Shown here one piece after another: positions 52,188-60,784 of a DNA stretch of 64,000 nucleotides; within the stretch, counting starts at the first letter, position 1; every line of letters begins with the position of its first letter. Location of the stretch: assembly GCF_001552255.1 (NCBI RefSeq), contig NZ_BCQV01000019.1, positions 16,874 through 80,873 of the forward strand. Direction: 5' to 3'. The translations under genes and the position numbers were made by a program. The notes beneath the pieces are model-generated. The model ran no database searches, was not told the origin of the DNA, and saw only the letters and a list, made by a program, of their open reading frames with translations. Source of the DNA: Alicyclobacillus shizuokensis NBRC 103103. Its GTDB lineage: Bacteria > Bacillota > Bacilli > Alicyclobacillales > Alicyclobacillaceae.

Positions 52188-52395
52188 ACAAGCGATTGAA
52201 CGTCTTGAAGAGATCGTTCGCCTGTTGGAGAACGGGGCTCTTTCCCTATCTGAGTCGATTGAAAGGTACAAAGAGGCGATGCAACTGGTCCATTCCTGCC
52301 GGCGACAACTGGATCAAGCCGAGTTGGAAATTGAACGGTTGCTGGAGGATGGACAGACCGTGGGTCATTCCCTTGAGGGAGACGTGGAAGCATGA
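52123..52395 (+). CDS. xseB: Exodeoxyribonuclease VII small subunit
   Basis: The 90-residue helical-hairpin protein has the family core LTFEQAIERLEEIVRLLENG and LSLSESIERYKEAMQL. GGAGGAGG precedes the ATG inside xseA. The long overlap with xseA and the ATGA junction with ispA show tight translational coupling in the xseA-xseB-ispA operon. Confidence 0.95.
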   Translation: MESLEPVQGNQDEPNKSDLTFEQAIERLEEIVRLLENGALSLSESIERYKEAMQLVHSCRRQLDQAELEIERLLEDGQTVGHSLEGDVEA

Positions 52396-53306
52396 CGGGC
52401 AGGGCTGAGGGAATCGAAACCTACATCGAACATTGGGCTGAGCGCGTGAACGAATACCTGGCCTCCGTTTTCACTGGCGACGATCTGCGGCCAAGGGGCC
52501 TGTTTGAGGCCATGAACTACAGTCTGCTGGCGGGCGGAAAGCGGCTGCGCCCCATTCTCTGCTTGGCGACCACCGAGACGTTGGGAACCGCTCCGGAGTC
52601 CGCGCTCCCTGTCGCTGCCGCCGTGGAAATGATTCATTCCTATTCTCTCATTCACGATGATTTGCCCACGTTGGACAACGATGACTTGCGGCGCGGGCGG
52701 CCGACCAACCACAAAGTATTCGGTGAGGCCATGGCTCTGCTGGCGGGAGACGCTCTTCTGACCTACGCTTTCGAGCAACTGTCTCGTCCCCAGTTAGCCA
52801 AGACATTTTCAGCTGACAGCCTCGTCCGGATGATCTATACATTGGCACACGCAGCCGGCTGCTTCGGCATGGTGGGCGGACAAGTTGCTGACGTCCAAGG
52901 CGAGGGGCAAGCAGGCAGTGAGGATGAGCTGCGGTTCATCCACATACATAAGACAGCGAAGTTGATTGAAGCTGCGGTTCTTCTGGGTGCTCACGTGGCC
53001 GGTGCGGACGCTGATTCGATATCCTCCTTGGGCCGGTTTGGCCTGCATCTGGGGTTGGCCTACCAGATGGTCGATGACCTGTTGGACGTCACGGAGACAA
53101 CGGAACACTTGGGAAAGACTGCCGGCAAGGATGAAGCGGAAGGCAAACTGACCTATCCGCGGTTATTCGGCGTGGATGCGACTCGGGAACGCATTGAGGT
53201 CGAACTGCGAAAAGCGCGTGCAGCTCTCGCTGATGTTCAGTCACGCGGTATCGATACCCACCGATTGCATGACTTGGCCAACTACATGATTCGCCGCTCC
53301 AACTGA
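52392..53306 (+). CDS. ispA: Farnesyl/geranylgeranyl diphosphate synthase family protein
   Basis: IspA condenses isopentenyl diphosphate with allylic diphosphates. The 304-residue trans-prenyltransferase has the first aspartate-rich motif HDDLPTLDNDDLRRG, GGKRLRPILCLAT, and the second motif YQMVDDLLDVTE. Residues before the first motif (YSLIH) suggest a farnesyl-length product, but chain length cannot be proven. It overlaps xseB and is followed by the OLE RNA rather than directly by dxs. Confidence 0.95.
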   Translation: MTGRAEGIETYIEHWAERVNEYLASVFTGDDLRPRGLFEAMNYSLLAGGKRLRPILCLATTETLGTAPESALPVAAAVEMIHSYSLIHDDLPTLDNDDLRRGRPTNHKVFGEAMALLAGDALLTYAFEQLSRPQLAKTFSADSLVRMIYTLAHAAGCFGMVGGQVADVQGEGQAGSEDELRFIHIHKTAKLIEAAVLLGAHVAGADADSISSLGRFGLHLGLAYQMVDDLLDVTETTEHLGKTAGKDEAEGKLTYPRLFGVDATRERIEVELRKARAALADVQSRGIDTHRLHDLANYMIRRSN

Positions 53307-53448
53307 GGTCAGTGGGCGTCTGCCAGTCCGCGGCTGTGCGCGGACGTGCATAACGAGTCGCGAGCCACCTACTTTTCGGTCCTGAGCCGGTGTCGGCCGC
53401 AGTCGTTTTTTGCGTCCCATTTACGCATTAGAGGCGGTCGCGCGCGTA

Positions 53449-53457
53449 TGCTATAAT
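53449..53457 (+). promoter_or_regulatory. Extended -10 promoter of the OLE RNA
   Basis: TGCTATAAT is a perfect extended -10. No TTGACA is seen upstream, which extended -10 promoters tolerate. It would start transcription at about 53464, where the OLE-like sequence begins. Confidence 0.65.
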
Positions 53458-53463
53458 AGTGGC

Positions 53464-54080
53464 TGTCAACGGGTGGCGCAGTATTCTAGTCAACCGTCCG
53501 TTTCTGAAGGCGGGGCTAAAAATCCGCCAAAGGGCACATCGATGAAGTTCCTGGTGTTGGCTTGGGGCGCCCAGCCCTGGGCTGGTGCTGGGAGTTAAGA
53601 AAGATGGGCAGTCCGCAATGGCATGCGGAGTCTGACCCAGCTTTCGCGGAGGCCCAAGTACGTGGCCTGCCATGTCGCGGGGTTACGGCTTGGGGTATGA
53701 ACCTGCATGCGGAGCTCATCTGTGTGCAGCGTAGCCTGCCTTGAGTGGTGCTGAAGGATTGCGGGGAGCAGGCAGTCTCGTCTTGGCCGAGACGAGGTTG
53801 CCGGTGCCGCATGAAATCTGTGCTGCAAAAGAGGCTAGGAAACGGCAGCGGTTGTTGCGGAAAACGCCTAGACTGTTCGCCAAAAGCGGGGCTTTCTGAG
53901 GATTATAGTGTGGACTCAGTGGTAATCTAGTCTGACAGTCGGCGACGCTGTCAAGGAGCGGGTAAAGGGAAACCGCCTCGGCGGCGACGCGGGGTTCCGT
54001 TCCTGGGAAAACCTACTGGACCTAAGCCACAGCGTTTACTCAGAAAGTTGCCACCCGGCTGCCTTATTGGGCAGTCGCAA
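53464..54080 (+). ncRNA. ole: OLE RNA (ornate large extremophilic RNA)
   Basis: About 610 bases between ispA and dxs carry no convincing gene but have dense secondary structure and end just before an OapA-like gene. This is the place, size and neighbour of OLE RNA in extremophilic Gram-positives. Stems I can see include CTCGTCT/AGACGAG (53777-53796), GACAG/CTGTC (53934-53952) and a final GGCTGCC/GGGCAGTC hairpin (54057-54076). Long purine-rich unpaired segments such as GGGTAAAGGGAAACCG lie between. OLE forms a membrane-bound ribonucleoprotein with OapA and is linked to stress by ethanol, cold and Mg2+. Ends are estimated. Confidence 0.88.
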
Positions 54081-54102
54081 GACGGAGGTATCCTGTTACA
54101 TA

Positions 54103-54672
54103 ATGAAAAAGAGTTCGTTGCGCGGCGCGTTGCCGTTTATCTTGACGATTGCCGCGCTGTCGTTTCCTATCAGTGGCGTCTTTGATACGTCCACTATTTT
54201 TTTAAACGAGGCGCCATGGTACATTGGGGCCATCGTGGTTCTGCTGATTGTCTTTATTGGCGCCCTCTTTGACATGCTTGGCGTGGCCGCTGCGGCGGCC
54301 CGCGAGACCCCTTTTCACGCGATGGCATCTAAGCGCGTGTTTGGAGCTCGGCGCGCCATCCAAATTGTTCGGAATGCCGAGAAAGTTTCCAGTGTGTGCA
54401 GTGATGTCATCGGCGACATCGCCGGGGTTTTGAGCGGCGCCGGGGCGCTGGCTGTGGCCACACAGTTGAAAAATGCCTTTGGCTGGTCCGGTTGGTTGGA
54501 TGAAGCGTCGGTTATCGTCCTGACAGCGCTCACCACGGCGCTCACGGTGGGGGCCAAGGCGTGCGGCAAAACCATCGCAATTTCTTCTCCGACACCCATT
54601 ATTCTCTTTGCCGCCAGAGCCGCAGATACGCTTTTGTTCTTTCGTGGGGGTTCGGCTGGTCGCAAACGGTAG
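54103..54672 (+). CDS. oapA: OLE-associated protein A (OapA), membrane protein
   Basis: OapA binds OLE RNA and brings it to the membrane. The 189-residue product has four membrane segments (ALPFILTIAALSFPISGVF; IGAIVVLLIVFIGALFDML; VIGDIAGVLSGAGALAVAT; VIVLTALTTALTVGAKA). Between the second and third lies the family core ETPFHAMASKRVFGARRAIQ, rich in Arg and Lys, and VSSVCSDVIGDI. The DUF21-like arrangement fits. The ATG lies 14 bases after GGAGG; no nearer start exists. The gene lies directly downstream of the OLE RNA, as in all known OLE loci. Confidence 0.88.
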   Translation: MKKSSLRGALPFILTIAALSFPISGVFDTSTIFLNEAPWYIGAIVVLLIVFIGALFDMLGVAAAAARETPFHAMASKRVFGARRAIQIVRNAEKVSSVCSDVIGDIAGVLSGAGALAVATQLKNAFGWSGWLDEASVIVLTALTTALTVGAKACGKTIAISSPTPIILFAARAADTLLFFRGGSAGRKR

Positions 54673-54689
54673 CTTCCATGGCCTATCCG

Positions 54690-54718
54690 TTGCCCAGTGC
54701 AGGTCATGGGAATATGCG
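54690..54718 (+). promoter_or_regulatory. Weak promoter candidate before dxs
   Basis: TTGCCC and TATGCG are 17 bases apart in the 69-base gap between oapA and dxs. Both boxes have two mismatches, so dxs may simply be read through from the OLE promoter. Confidence 0.28.
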
Positions 54719-54741
54719 CTATTATGGAAGCATGAAATGGG

Positions 54742-56634
54742 GTGTTCGTCACGCTGTTAGATCAAATTCATGAACCATCTGACCTGAAGCGTTTGACGGA
54801 GACGGAGTTGGTCGAATTAGCCGGGGAGATTCGTCAATTTCTCGTCGAGTCGGTTGCCCGTACGGGTGGTCACTTCGGGGCTAATCTCGGCGTGGTCGAA
54901 CTTACATTGGCTCTGCACAAGGTGTACGACAGCCCGCGGGACAAACTGATTTGGGATGTGGGCCATCAGGCCTACGTTCACAAGCTGCTGACAGGACGCC
55001 GGGACCGTTTTCCTACCCTGCGGCAGCACGGCGGGCTTGCGGGCTTTCCGCGCCGCGACGAGAGCCCACACGACGCGTTTGGAGCAGGCCATGCCAGTAC
55101 GTCCATTTCGGCGGGAGTGGGCATGGCGGTTGCCCGGGACCTAAATCGGGAACGGTACAAAGTGGTTTGCGTCATCGGCGATGGGGCCTTGACGGGCGGT
55201 ATGGCCATGGAGGCGTTGAACCATGCAGGCCATTTGGGTCTGGACCTGACCGTCATCTTGAATGACAACGAGATGTCCATTGCGGAAAACGTGGGAGCTG
55301 TGTCGCGCTACCTCACACGTTTGCGGACGGATCCCACGTATTCGCGGGCCAAGATGGAGATTGAGCAGACCCTGCGCAAACTCCCGGCCATTGGGGGGCG
55401 ATTGACCAAGGGATTGGAGCGGCTGAAAGACAGCTTGCGGCAATTCGTCGTTCCGGGTCAGTTTTTTGAGGGGTTTGGTTTTAAGTATTTAGGCCCTATT
55501 GACGGTCACGATCTACCGGAACTCATCCGTGTTTTGCGCGATGCGAAGCATCTCCATGGTCCCGTGTTGATTCATGTTATTACAAAAAAGGGAAAGGGCT
55601 ACGCCAGTGCCGAGGCGGCTCCTGACAAGTTCCATGCGTGGCCTAGCAAGTCGAAGGCGCAGGGACCGCCGAGTTACTCGTCGGTGTTTGCCCAGACGTT
55701 AATCGAGCTGGCCCGCAGGGACCCACGGATTGTCGCGGTCACTGCCGCCATGCCGGATGGTACGGGATTGAACAAGTTTGCCGAGGTGTTCCCGCAACGG
55801 ACTTTTGACGTGGGCATCGCGGAACAGCATGCGACCACCTTCTGCGCTGGTCTGGCAGCCGCCGGCAAGCGTCCGGTGTTTGCGGTATATTCGACCTTTT
55901 TGCAGCGGGCATACGACCAGTTCATCCATGATGTGTGCATTCAAAAGCTGCCCGTCGTGTTTGCGATTGACCGCGCCGGTCTGGTGGGGCCAGACGGCGA
56001 AACCCACCAGGGGGCGTTTGACCTGGCGTATCTGAGAACGGTGCCGAACGTGACGGTTATGATGCCGAAGGACGAAAATGAGCTCCGACACATGCTGTAT
56101 ACGGCTCTGACCGTGGAGGGGCCGGTTGCCGTTCGCTACCCGCGGGCGGACGGTTCCGGCGTGCCATTGGACGACAAGTTGACGGTTTTACCCATCGGTC
56201 AGGCTGAGGTGCTGACCCACGGAACGGACCTGGCGATTTTGGCGCTGGGGCCAATGGTGGACGTGGCCAAACAGGTCTCCGACCACTTGTTGGTGCAAGG
56301 GGTGGCGGCCACGGTGGTGAACTTGCGGTTTGTCAAACCCCTGGATGTGAAGCTGCTATTGCAGTTAGCGGATCAACAGATGCCGCTGATGATCATAGAA
56401 GAAGCTTCACTGGCCGGTGGTGTGGGTTCTGCTGTCTTGGAGTGCCTTGCGGATCATGGTCGGCAAGTGCCGGTGTTGCGAAGGGGATTGCCCGACCGGT
56501 TTATTGAACACGGCTCTCGCTCCGAGTTGTTGGCCGAACTGGGCTTGACGGTGGATTCATTGGTGAGCGACGCTTTGGCGTTGCTGCAGGATGTGCGGCA
56601 GAACCAGGCCAGTTCATCGCGCGCGTGGAGTTGA
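54742..56634 (+). CDS. dxs: 1-deoxy-D-xylulose-5-phosphate synthase
   Basis: Dxs makes DXP from pyruvate and glyceraldehyde 3-phosphate, the entry to the MEP isoprenoid pathway. The 630-residue TPP enzyme has DVGHQAYVHKLLTGRRD, the TPP motif IGDGALTGGMAMEALNHAG to NDNEMSIAENVG, and the transketolase-like FDVGIAEQHATTFCAGLA with the catalytic Glu. The GTG start has no good ribosome site (GGAAG is the nearest), but a start a few codons later at TTA/CTG is not possible. It works with IspA upstream. Confidence 0.96.
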   Translation: MFVTLLDQIHEPSDLKRLTETELVELAGEIRQFLVESVARTGGHFGANLGVVELTLALHKVYDSPRDKLIWDVGHQAYVHKLLTGRRDRFPTLRQHGGLAGFPRRDESPHDAFGAGHASTSISAGVGMAVARDLNRERYKVVCVIGDGALTGGMAMEALNHAGHLGLDLTVILNDNEMSIAENVGAVSRYLTRLRTDPTYSRAKMEIEQTLRKLPAIGGRLTKGLERLKDSLRQFVVPGQFFEGFGFKYLGPIDGHDLPELIRVLRDAKHLHGPVLIHVITKKGKGYASAEAAPDKFHAWPSKSKAQGPPSYSSVFAQTLIELARRDPRIVAVTAAMPDGTGLNKFAEVFPQRTFDVGIAEQHATTFCAGLAAAGKRPVFAVYSTFLQRAYDQFIHDVCIQKLPVVFAIDRAGLVGPDGETHQGAFDLAYLRTVPNVTVMMPKDENELRHMLYTALTVEGPVAVRYPRADGSGVPLDDKLTVLPIGQAEVLTHGTDLAILALGPMVDVAKQVSDHLLVQGVAATVVNLRFVKPLDVKLLLQLADQQMPLMIIEEASLAGGVGSAVLECLADHGRQVPVLRRGLPDRFIEHGSRSELLAELGLTVDSLVSDALALLQDVRQNQASSSRAWS

Positions 56635-56635
56635 T

Positions 56636-57511
56636 ATGGCCAAAGTTCGGGTTGATGTGTTGGCCACTGCGATGGGACTGTTTCCCAGCCGGGAGGCAGC
56701 GCGGCGCGCCATCATGGCCGGCCTGGTCACCTGCAACGGGCGCCGAGTGGACAAGCCCGGGACCATGGTCCCTGATGATGCCGTGATTGAGGCCCTGCGG
56801 TCGGAACACCCGTACGTCGGTCGCGGCGGATTGAAGCTGGAACGCGCTCTGCGCCAGTTTGGCCTGCGGTTGGACGGCAAAATTGTGGTCGATATCGGGG
56901 CGTCCACGGGCGGTTTTACAGATTGCGCGCTCCAACACGGTGCCCAACTGGTCTACGCGGTCGATGTGGGGTATGGGCAGCTGGCGTGGCGCCTGCGCAA
57001 TGACGAGCGGGTTCGGGTGATGGAGCGGACGAATTTTCGCCACGTGGACCCTGGGGCGTTCGACCCAAGGCCCGAGGTGGCGGTGATGGACGTATCATTT
57101 ATCTCCACGCGTCTCTTGCTGCCCAAATTGACCACAGTCCTGCCAATGGGTGGGGAGGTCATTAGCCTCGTGAAGCCACAGTTTGAGGCGGGCCGTGACA
57201 AGGTGGGCAAAGGGGGGATTGTGCGCGATCCGTGCACCCACCTGGAGGTCTTAAGCGGTTTGGTGAATTGGGTGTACGAACACGGCATGTCGTGCCACGG
57301 GCTCGACTACTCACCCATTACCGGTGGTGACGGTAACTTGGAGTATCTTGCCTGGTGGCGTGTCGGCACGGGCGCTGCTGGCTCGGTTTCCCGACGGCAG
57401 TGGTTATCGAAAGCCCAAGATATAGTCCGACAGGCTTGGTCGGACCTGCGCGGCCAACAGGTTGACCTCTCGGGATGCGGCCCAAGCGATGGGTCACCGT
57501 TGGGCGGATAA
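56636..57511 (+). CDS. tlyA: TlyA family rRNA 2'-O-methyltransferase / hemolysin-like
   Basis: TlyA-type proteins 2'-O-methylate ribosomal RNA. The 291-residue product has an N-terminal S4 RNA-binding domain (LFPSREAARRAIMAGLVTCN) and an FtsJ/RrmJ fold with the SAM motif VDIGASTGGFTDCALQ, VYAVDVGYGQLAWRLR, MDVSFISTRLLLP and VKPQFEAGRDKVGKGG holding the catalytic lysine. The ATG follows GGAG one base after the dxs stop. In Bacillus the homologue yqxC lies at the same place before ahrC. Confidence 0.93.
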   Translation: MAKVRVDVLATAMGLFPSREAARRAIMAGLVTCNGRRVDKPGTMVPDDAVIEALRSEHPYVGRGGLKLERALRQFGLRLDGKIVVDIGASTGGFTDCALQHGAQLVYAVDVGYGQLAWRLRNDERVRVMERTNFRHVDPGAFDPRPEVAVMDVSFISTRLLLPKLTTVLPMGGEVISLVKPQFEAGRDKVGKGGIVRDPCTHLEVLSGLVNWVYEHGMSCHGLDYSPITGGDGNLEYLAWWRVGTGAAGSVSRRQWLSKAQDIVRQAWSDLRGQQVDLSGCGPSDGSPLGG

Positions 57512-57534
57512 CCGCGGGTGAGAGGAGGGCCTCC

Positions 57535-58050
57535 ATGGGGTGGCAGGCGGCTATCGCTATCGTTATTGGAGCCGCCTTTGTGCTGCTGGTGCTTCGGTCC
57601 ATGCTGTCGCAGTGGCGGTCCTCGGAACAAACGACGCCTTTGCGGGGAAAACTGAGTGCGGCCAAGCAGTGGCTGGAGGACAACGGATACCAGATTACGC
57701 ATGTGAAAGCCCGCTGCGAATGGGTGGGGTACTACGATTCCCGGGAGTTCCGCAAAACTTTGACGGCCGACTTCATCGTGCGCAAAGGAGCGCGTTCCTT
57801 TGCAGTAAAGGTCGTCAATGCTCGGGAATCGGGCATGAGCGGAACCCGCATGCGCGAGCAGTGGTACCCGTTGTATGCCGCTTTTCAGGTGGACGGCATC
57901 CTGCACCTGGATGTCGATCAGGAGCACGCGCACACCGTGGATTTCGAAGTGAAAGCGCCGCGTTACGTGGTGACCCGCAAGGTGATCAACCGTTGCTTAT
58001 GGCTGCTATCGGGGGTTCTTCTCGGGCTCATCTGGTCCCATATGCAATGA
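57535..58050 (+). CDS. Membrane-anchored protein with PD-(D/E)XK-like core, unknown
   Basis: The 171-residue protein has hydrophobic segments at both ends (AIAIVIGAAFVLLVLRSML; CLWLLSGVLLGLIWS) and a soluble core between. The core reads as helix LSAAKQWLEDNGYQ, strands LTADFIVRKGARSFAVKVVN, a helix QWYPLYAAFQ and strand VDGILHLDVD. The Asp-x10-x-Lys spacing resembles the PD-(D/E)XK nuclease fold, but the middle acidic residue is Val (AVKV), so catalysis is doubtful. GAGAGGAGGG precedes the ATG. It replaces the arginine repressor ahrC of the Bacillus order. No family was recognised. Confidence 0.6.
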   Translation: MGWQAAIAIVIGAAFVLLVLRSMLSQWRSSEQTTPLRGKLSAAKQWLEDNGYQITHVKARCEWVGYYDSREFRKTLTADFIVRKGARSFAVKVVNARESGMSGTRMREQWYPLYAAFQVDGILHLDVDQEHAHTVDFEVKAPRYVVTRKVINRCLWLLSGVLLGLIWSHMQ

Positions 58051-58089
58051 CTATGACACATGTAGGGCGTGACGAGGAGGGTGCCAGCG

Positions 58090-58950
58090 GTGAGGACGGT
58101 GGCAGTCGTGGCCAACCCGCACAAGCCTCGGGCCATGGACGTGCAGGCGGCTTTGGCCGTTCGGCTTGAGGCGAGCGGTTTAGGGGTATATTCAACGACA
58201 ACAGCGATGGAACAGGGTTGGTCCGATGCCGTGCGGTCGCAGGTCGCCAGCGCAGAACTGGTATGTGTGCTCGGCGGAGACGGCACCTTGCTCGGGGTCG
58301 TACGGGAACTGGCCGGACACACGGTGCCGTTGCTCGGGATCAACATGGGGCGGCTGGGATTTCTAACGGAGGCGGAGCCAGCCGATCTCGACGATATCGT
58401 TCACCGGCTGGTGCACCGGGAATATGACTTGGAGCGACGGTTGATGCTGGAAGCCCGTGTCCATCGCGCAGGTGAGTGTATGGGCCGACTGGTCGCCCTC
58501 AATGAGGTGGGCGTCGCAAAAGCCGCCTTTGGTCGGATGGTGACCGTCGACACGTACGTGGATGGCGTGTTTTTGGAGTCGTACAGTGGGGATGGTGTCA
58601 TCATTGCAACCCCGACCGGATCTACTGGGTATTCCTTGTCGTGCGGCGGACCCATCGTCTGTCCGCACCTGTCGGTGATTCTGGTGACACCCATTTGCCC
58701 ACACACCCTGTCCACGCGTCCCTGCATCGTCGACGACACACAAGAAATCCGTCTGGTGGCGCACGCCGCCCATGAGGACCTCGTTCTGACCGTCGACGGG
58801 CAAGTCAATGTGCGGCTACAGCCTGGGGACGCGGTGACTGTGCGGCGAGCGTCGACCGATGCGGTACTCGTAAAGTTGCGGGATAGGGAGTTCTTCTCGG
58901 TGTTGAGGACGAAATTGCACGGAGGGGAAGACGGGCCGGCGCGCTCGTGA
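58090..58950 (+). CDS. nadK: NAD kinase
   Basis: NadK makes NADP from NAD. The 286-residue enzyme has VCVLGGDGTLLGVVREL with the GGDGT motif, GINMGRLGFLTEAEP, the NE motif in VALNEVGVAK, and the TPTGSTGYSLSCGGPIV loop, with Gly in place of the more usual Ala. The GTG start has GAGGAGG at 9 bases; an in-frame GTG seven codons upstream would overlap that site. It is placed between the unknown membrane protein and recN, where Bacillus has ahrC. Confidence 0.94.
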   Translation: MRTVAVVANPHKPRAMDVQAALAVRLEASGLGVYSTTTAMEQGWSDAVRSQVASAELVCVLGGDGTLLGVVRELAGHTVPLLGINMGRLGFLTEAEPADLDDIVHRLVHREYDLERRLMLEARVHRAGECMGRLVALNEVGVAKAAFGRMVTVDTYVDGVFLESYSGDGVIIATPTGSTGYSLSCGGPIVCPHLSVILVTPICPHTLSTRPCIVDDTQEIRLVAHAAHEDLVLTVDGQVNVRLQPGDAVTVRRASTDAVLVKLRDREFFSVLRTKLHGGEDGPARS

Positions 58951-58986
58951 CGGTCCTACGCGGCACGACTGGGGGAAGGTGCGGCT

Positions 58987-60687
58987 ATGCTGTTGGAACT
59001 GTCCGTCCAACGGATTGCTCTGATCGAGTCGTTACATATCCATATCCGTTCGGGGCTCACCGTGTTCACAGGAGAAACAGGAGCCGGTAAGTCGATTCTT
59101 CTGGACAGCATCGGCTTGTTACTGGGCAATCGTGCCAGCTCCGACTGGATTCGCAGCGGGTGCGACGATGCGGTCGTCGAGGCTCTCTTCGAAGTCGACA
59201 GTGAAGACGTTCGGCGTATGCTGTCGGAATGGGGGTTTACGGACGCGCTGGAGGAGCCGATTCTGCTATCGCGAACGATTCACAGGTCCGGCCGCAGCGT
59301 ATGCCGGATAAACGGGCGCCTGGTCACGGTACAGATGCTGCGCGAACTGGGCATGAGGCTGGTACAGCAGCACGGACAGCACGAGCACCAGGGGCTGGTG
59401 CGCAGCGAAGAGCAGTTGCGTGTCTTGGACCTGTACGGAGGGCATGAGCGGGCCCTGGAGGAGATGCAGAGCGCATACCAGGCGTGGCGTGAGGCGGATG
59501 CCAAGTACCGTGAAGCGCGGATGGATGAACAGGAACGGGCGCGCCGTCTGGATATGTTGTCGTTTCAGATACAAGAGATAGAAGGTGCTCGCCTTCGTCC
59601 CGGCGAGGAAGAGGAACTGCGCGAGCGCCGGGCGCGTTTGCAGAATTTGGACAAGATCTATCGGGCGGTGCAGCAGTCCTTGGATTTGCTGGATGGATCA
59701 TCCGGAGCAGTCGCCGCGCTCACGGAATCCCGGGAAGAGATCGCTGCGGCTGTGGAATTCGCAGCGGAGTTGCGGGAAACCGTAGACCTGTTGGAAACAG
59801 CCCAGGTACATGCGGAGGAGGCCGCCCATTTTCTGTCGCGGTTTGTGCATCAGTTGGAAGCCGATCCGCAAGAGCTGGAACAGACGGAGGCGAGATTGGC
59901 CGAGATTCGCGCCCTGGAACGGAAGTACGGGACTACGGAGGCTGAAGTCCTGCAGTACTACGAGGAAATCCTCGCTGAGCACCAGCGGCTTCTCGCCCAC
60001 GATGAACAACTGGCAAAATTGGCAGCCGCGTGCGAACGCCGCCGTCATGAGATGGAAGAAGCGGCCGAAAAGCTGCATCGGTGTCGACTTGAGACCGCCG
60101 CCAGGCTGAGCGACGAAATTGAGCATGTGCTGCGTTCTCTGGATATGGAGCACGCCCGTTTTGCCATTGACGTGCGCCTGCGGACGACCGGAGACGGCGA
60201 TATGGCGTACAGCGAAGCCGGGGCGGACCAGGTGGTGTTCTTGTTTTCCGCCAACAAAGGCGAAGAACTACGGCCCTTGGCCAGAGTGGCGTCCGGCGGG
60301 GAACTCTCGCGCACGATGCTGGCCGTCAAGTCGGTATTGGCCGAGGTGGACGGGTTGGATACGTTGATCTTCGACGAGATCGACACAGGCGTCAGCGGCT
60401 CGGCGGTCCACAAGTTGGCTACTGTGTTGCGCCGCTTGGGCCATGGCAGGCAGGTGCTGTGTGTAACACACTCACCCCAGATTGCGGCGGCCGCGGTTGA
60501 CCACTACGTCATCCGCAAGCAGGAGCGTGAGACGGATACCATCAGCTTAGTGGAACGCCTCGACGAAGACGGTCGGATTCGCGAGGTCGCTCGGTTAATC
60601 GGATCGGATTTGGCCGATGCCACAGCTTTCACACACGCGCGGGCCTTGGTGGAGGGCTTTGCCCATGCATCCGCAGAGGGCGCCTGA
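58987..60687 (+). CDS. recN: DNA repair protein RecN
   Basis: RecN is an SMC-like ATPase that acts at double-strand breaks. The 566-residue product has Walker A FTGETGAGKSILLDSIGLLL, a short coiled coil (SYQAWREADAKYREARMDEQ-like region to about residue 360), the ABC signature RVASGGELSRTMLA, Walker B DTLIFDEIDTGVSG and the CVTHSPQIAAAA switch. It precedes spoIVB, the Bacillus order. Confidence 0.96.
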   Translation: MLLELSVQRIALIESLHIHIRSGLTVFTGETGAGKSILLDSIGLLLGNRASSDWIRSGCDDAVVEALFEVDSEDVRRMLSEWGFTDALEEPILLSRTIHRSGRSVCRINGRLVTVQMLRELGMRLVQQHGQHEHQGLVRSEEQLRVLDLYGGHERALEEMQSAYQAWREADAKYREARMDEQERARRLDMLSFQIQEIEGARLRPGEEEELRERRARLQNLDKIYRAVQQSLDLLDGSSGAVAALTESREEIAAAVEFAAELRETVDLLETAQVHAEEAAHFLSRFVHQLEADPQELEQTEARLAEIRALERKYGTTEAEVLQYYEEILAEHQRLLAHDEQLAKLAAACERRRHEMEEAAEKLHRCRLETAARLSDEIEHVLRSLDMEHARFAIDVRLRTTGDGDMAYSEAGADQVVFLFSANKGEELRPLARVASGGELSRTMLAVKSVLAEVDGLDTLIFDEIDTGVSGSAVHKLATVLRRLGHGRQVLCVTHSPQIAAAAVDHYVIRKQERETDTISLVERLDEDGRIREVARLIGSDLADATAFTHARALVEGFAHASAEGA

Positions 60688-60702
60688 CGTGGTAGGTTTT
60701 TT

Positions 60703-60735
60703 GCATCATTAAAGCGTTCCCCTCGGGGCACCTTA
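60703..60735 (+). promoter_or_regulatory. Possible sigma-F/sigma-G-like promoter of spoIVB
   Basis: GCATC lies about 18 bases before GGGCACCTTA, resembling the forespore consensus GYWTA...GGnnAnAnTR. spoIVB is a forespore gene in B. subtilis. The match is loose. Confidence 0.33.
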
Positions 60736-60784
60736 CAATCACGAAGCAGACCGTGGGAGGTGCCGGTTCAAGGGGGCGTAGACG

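Noticed and set aside
53410..53598. Short open frames inside the OLE region on both strands
   Set aside because: They have no conserved content and start or stop within RNA stems. The non-coding RNA explains the region better.
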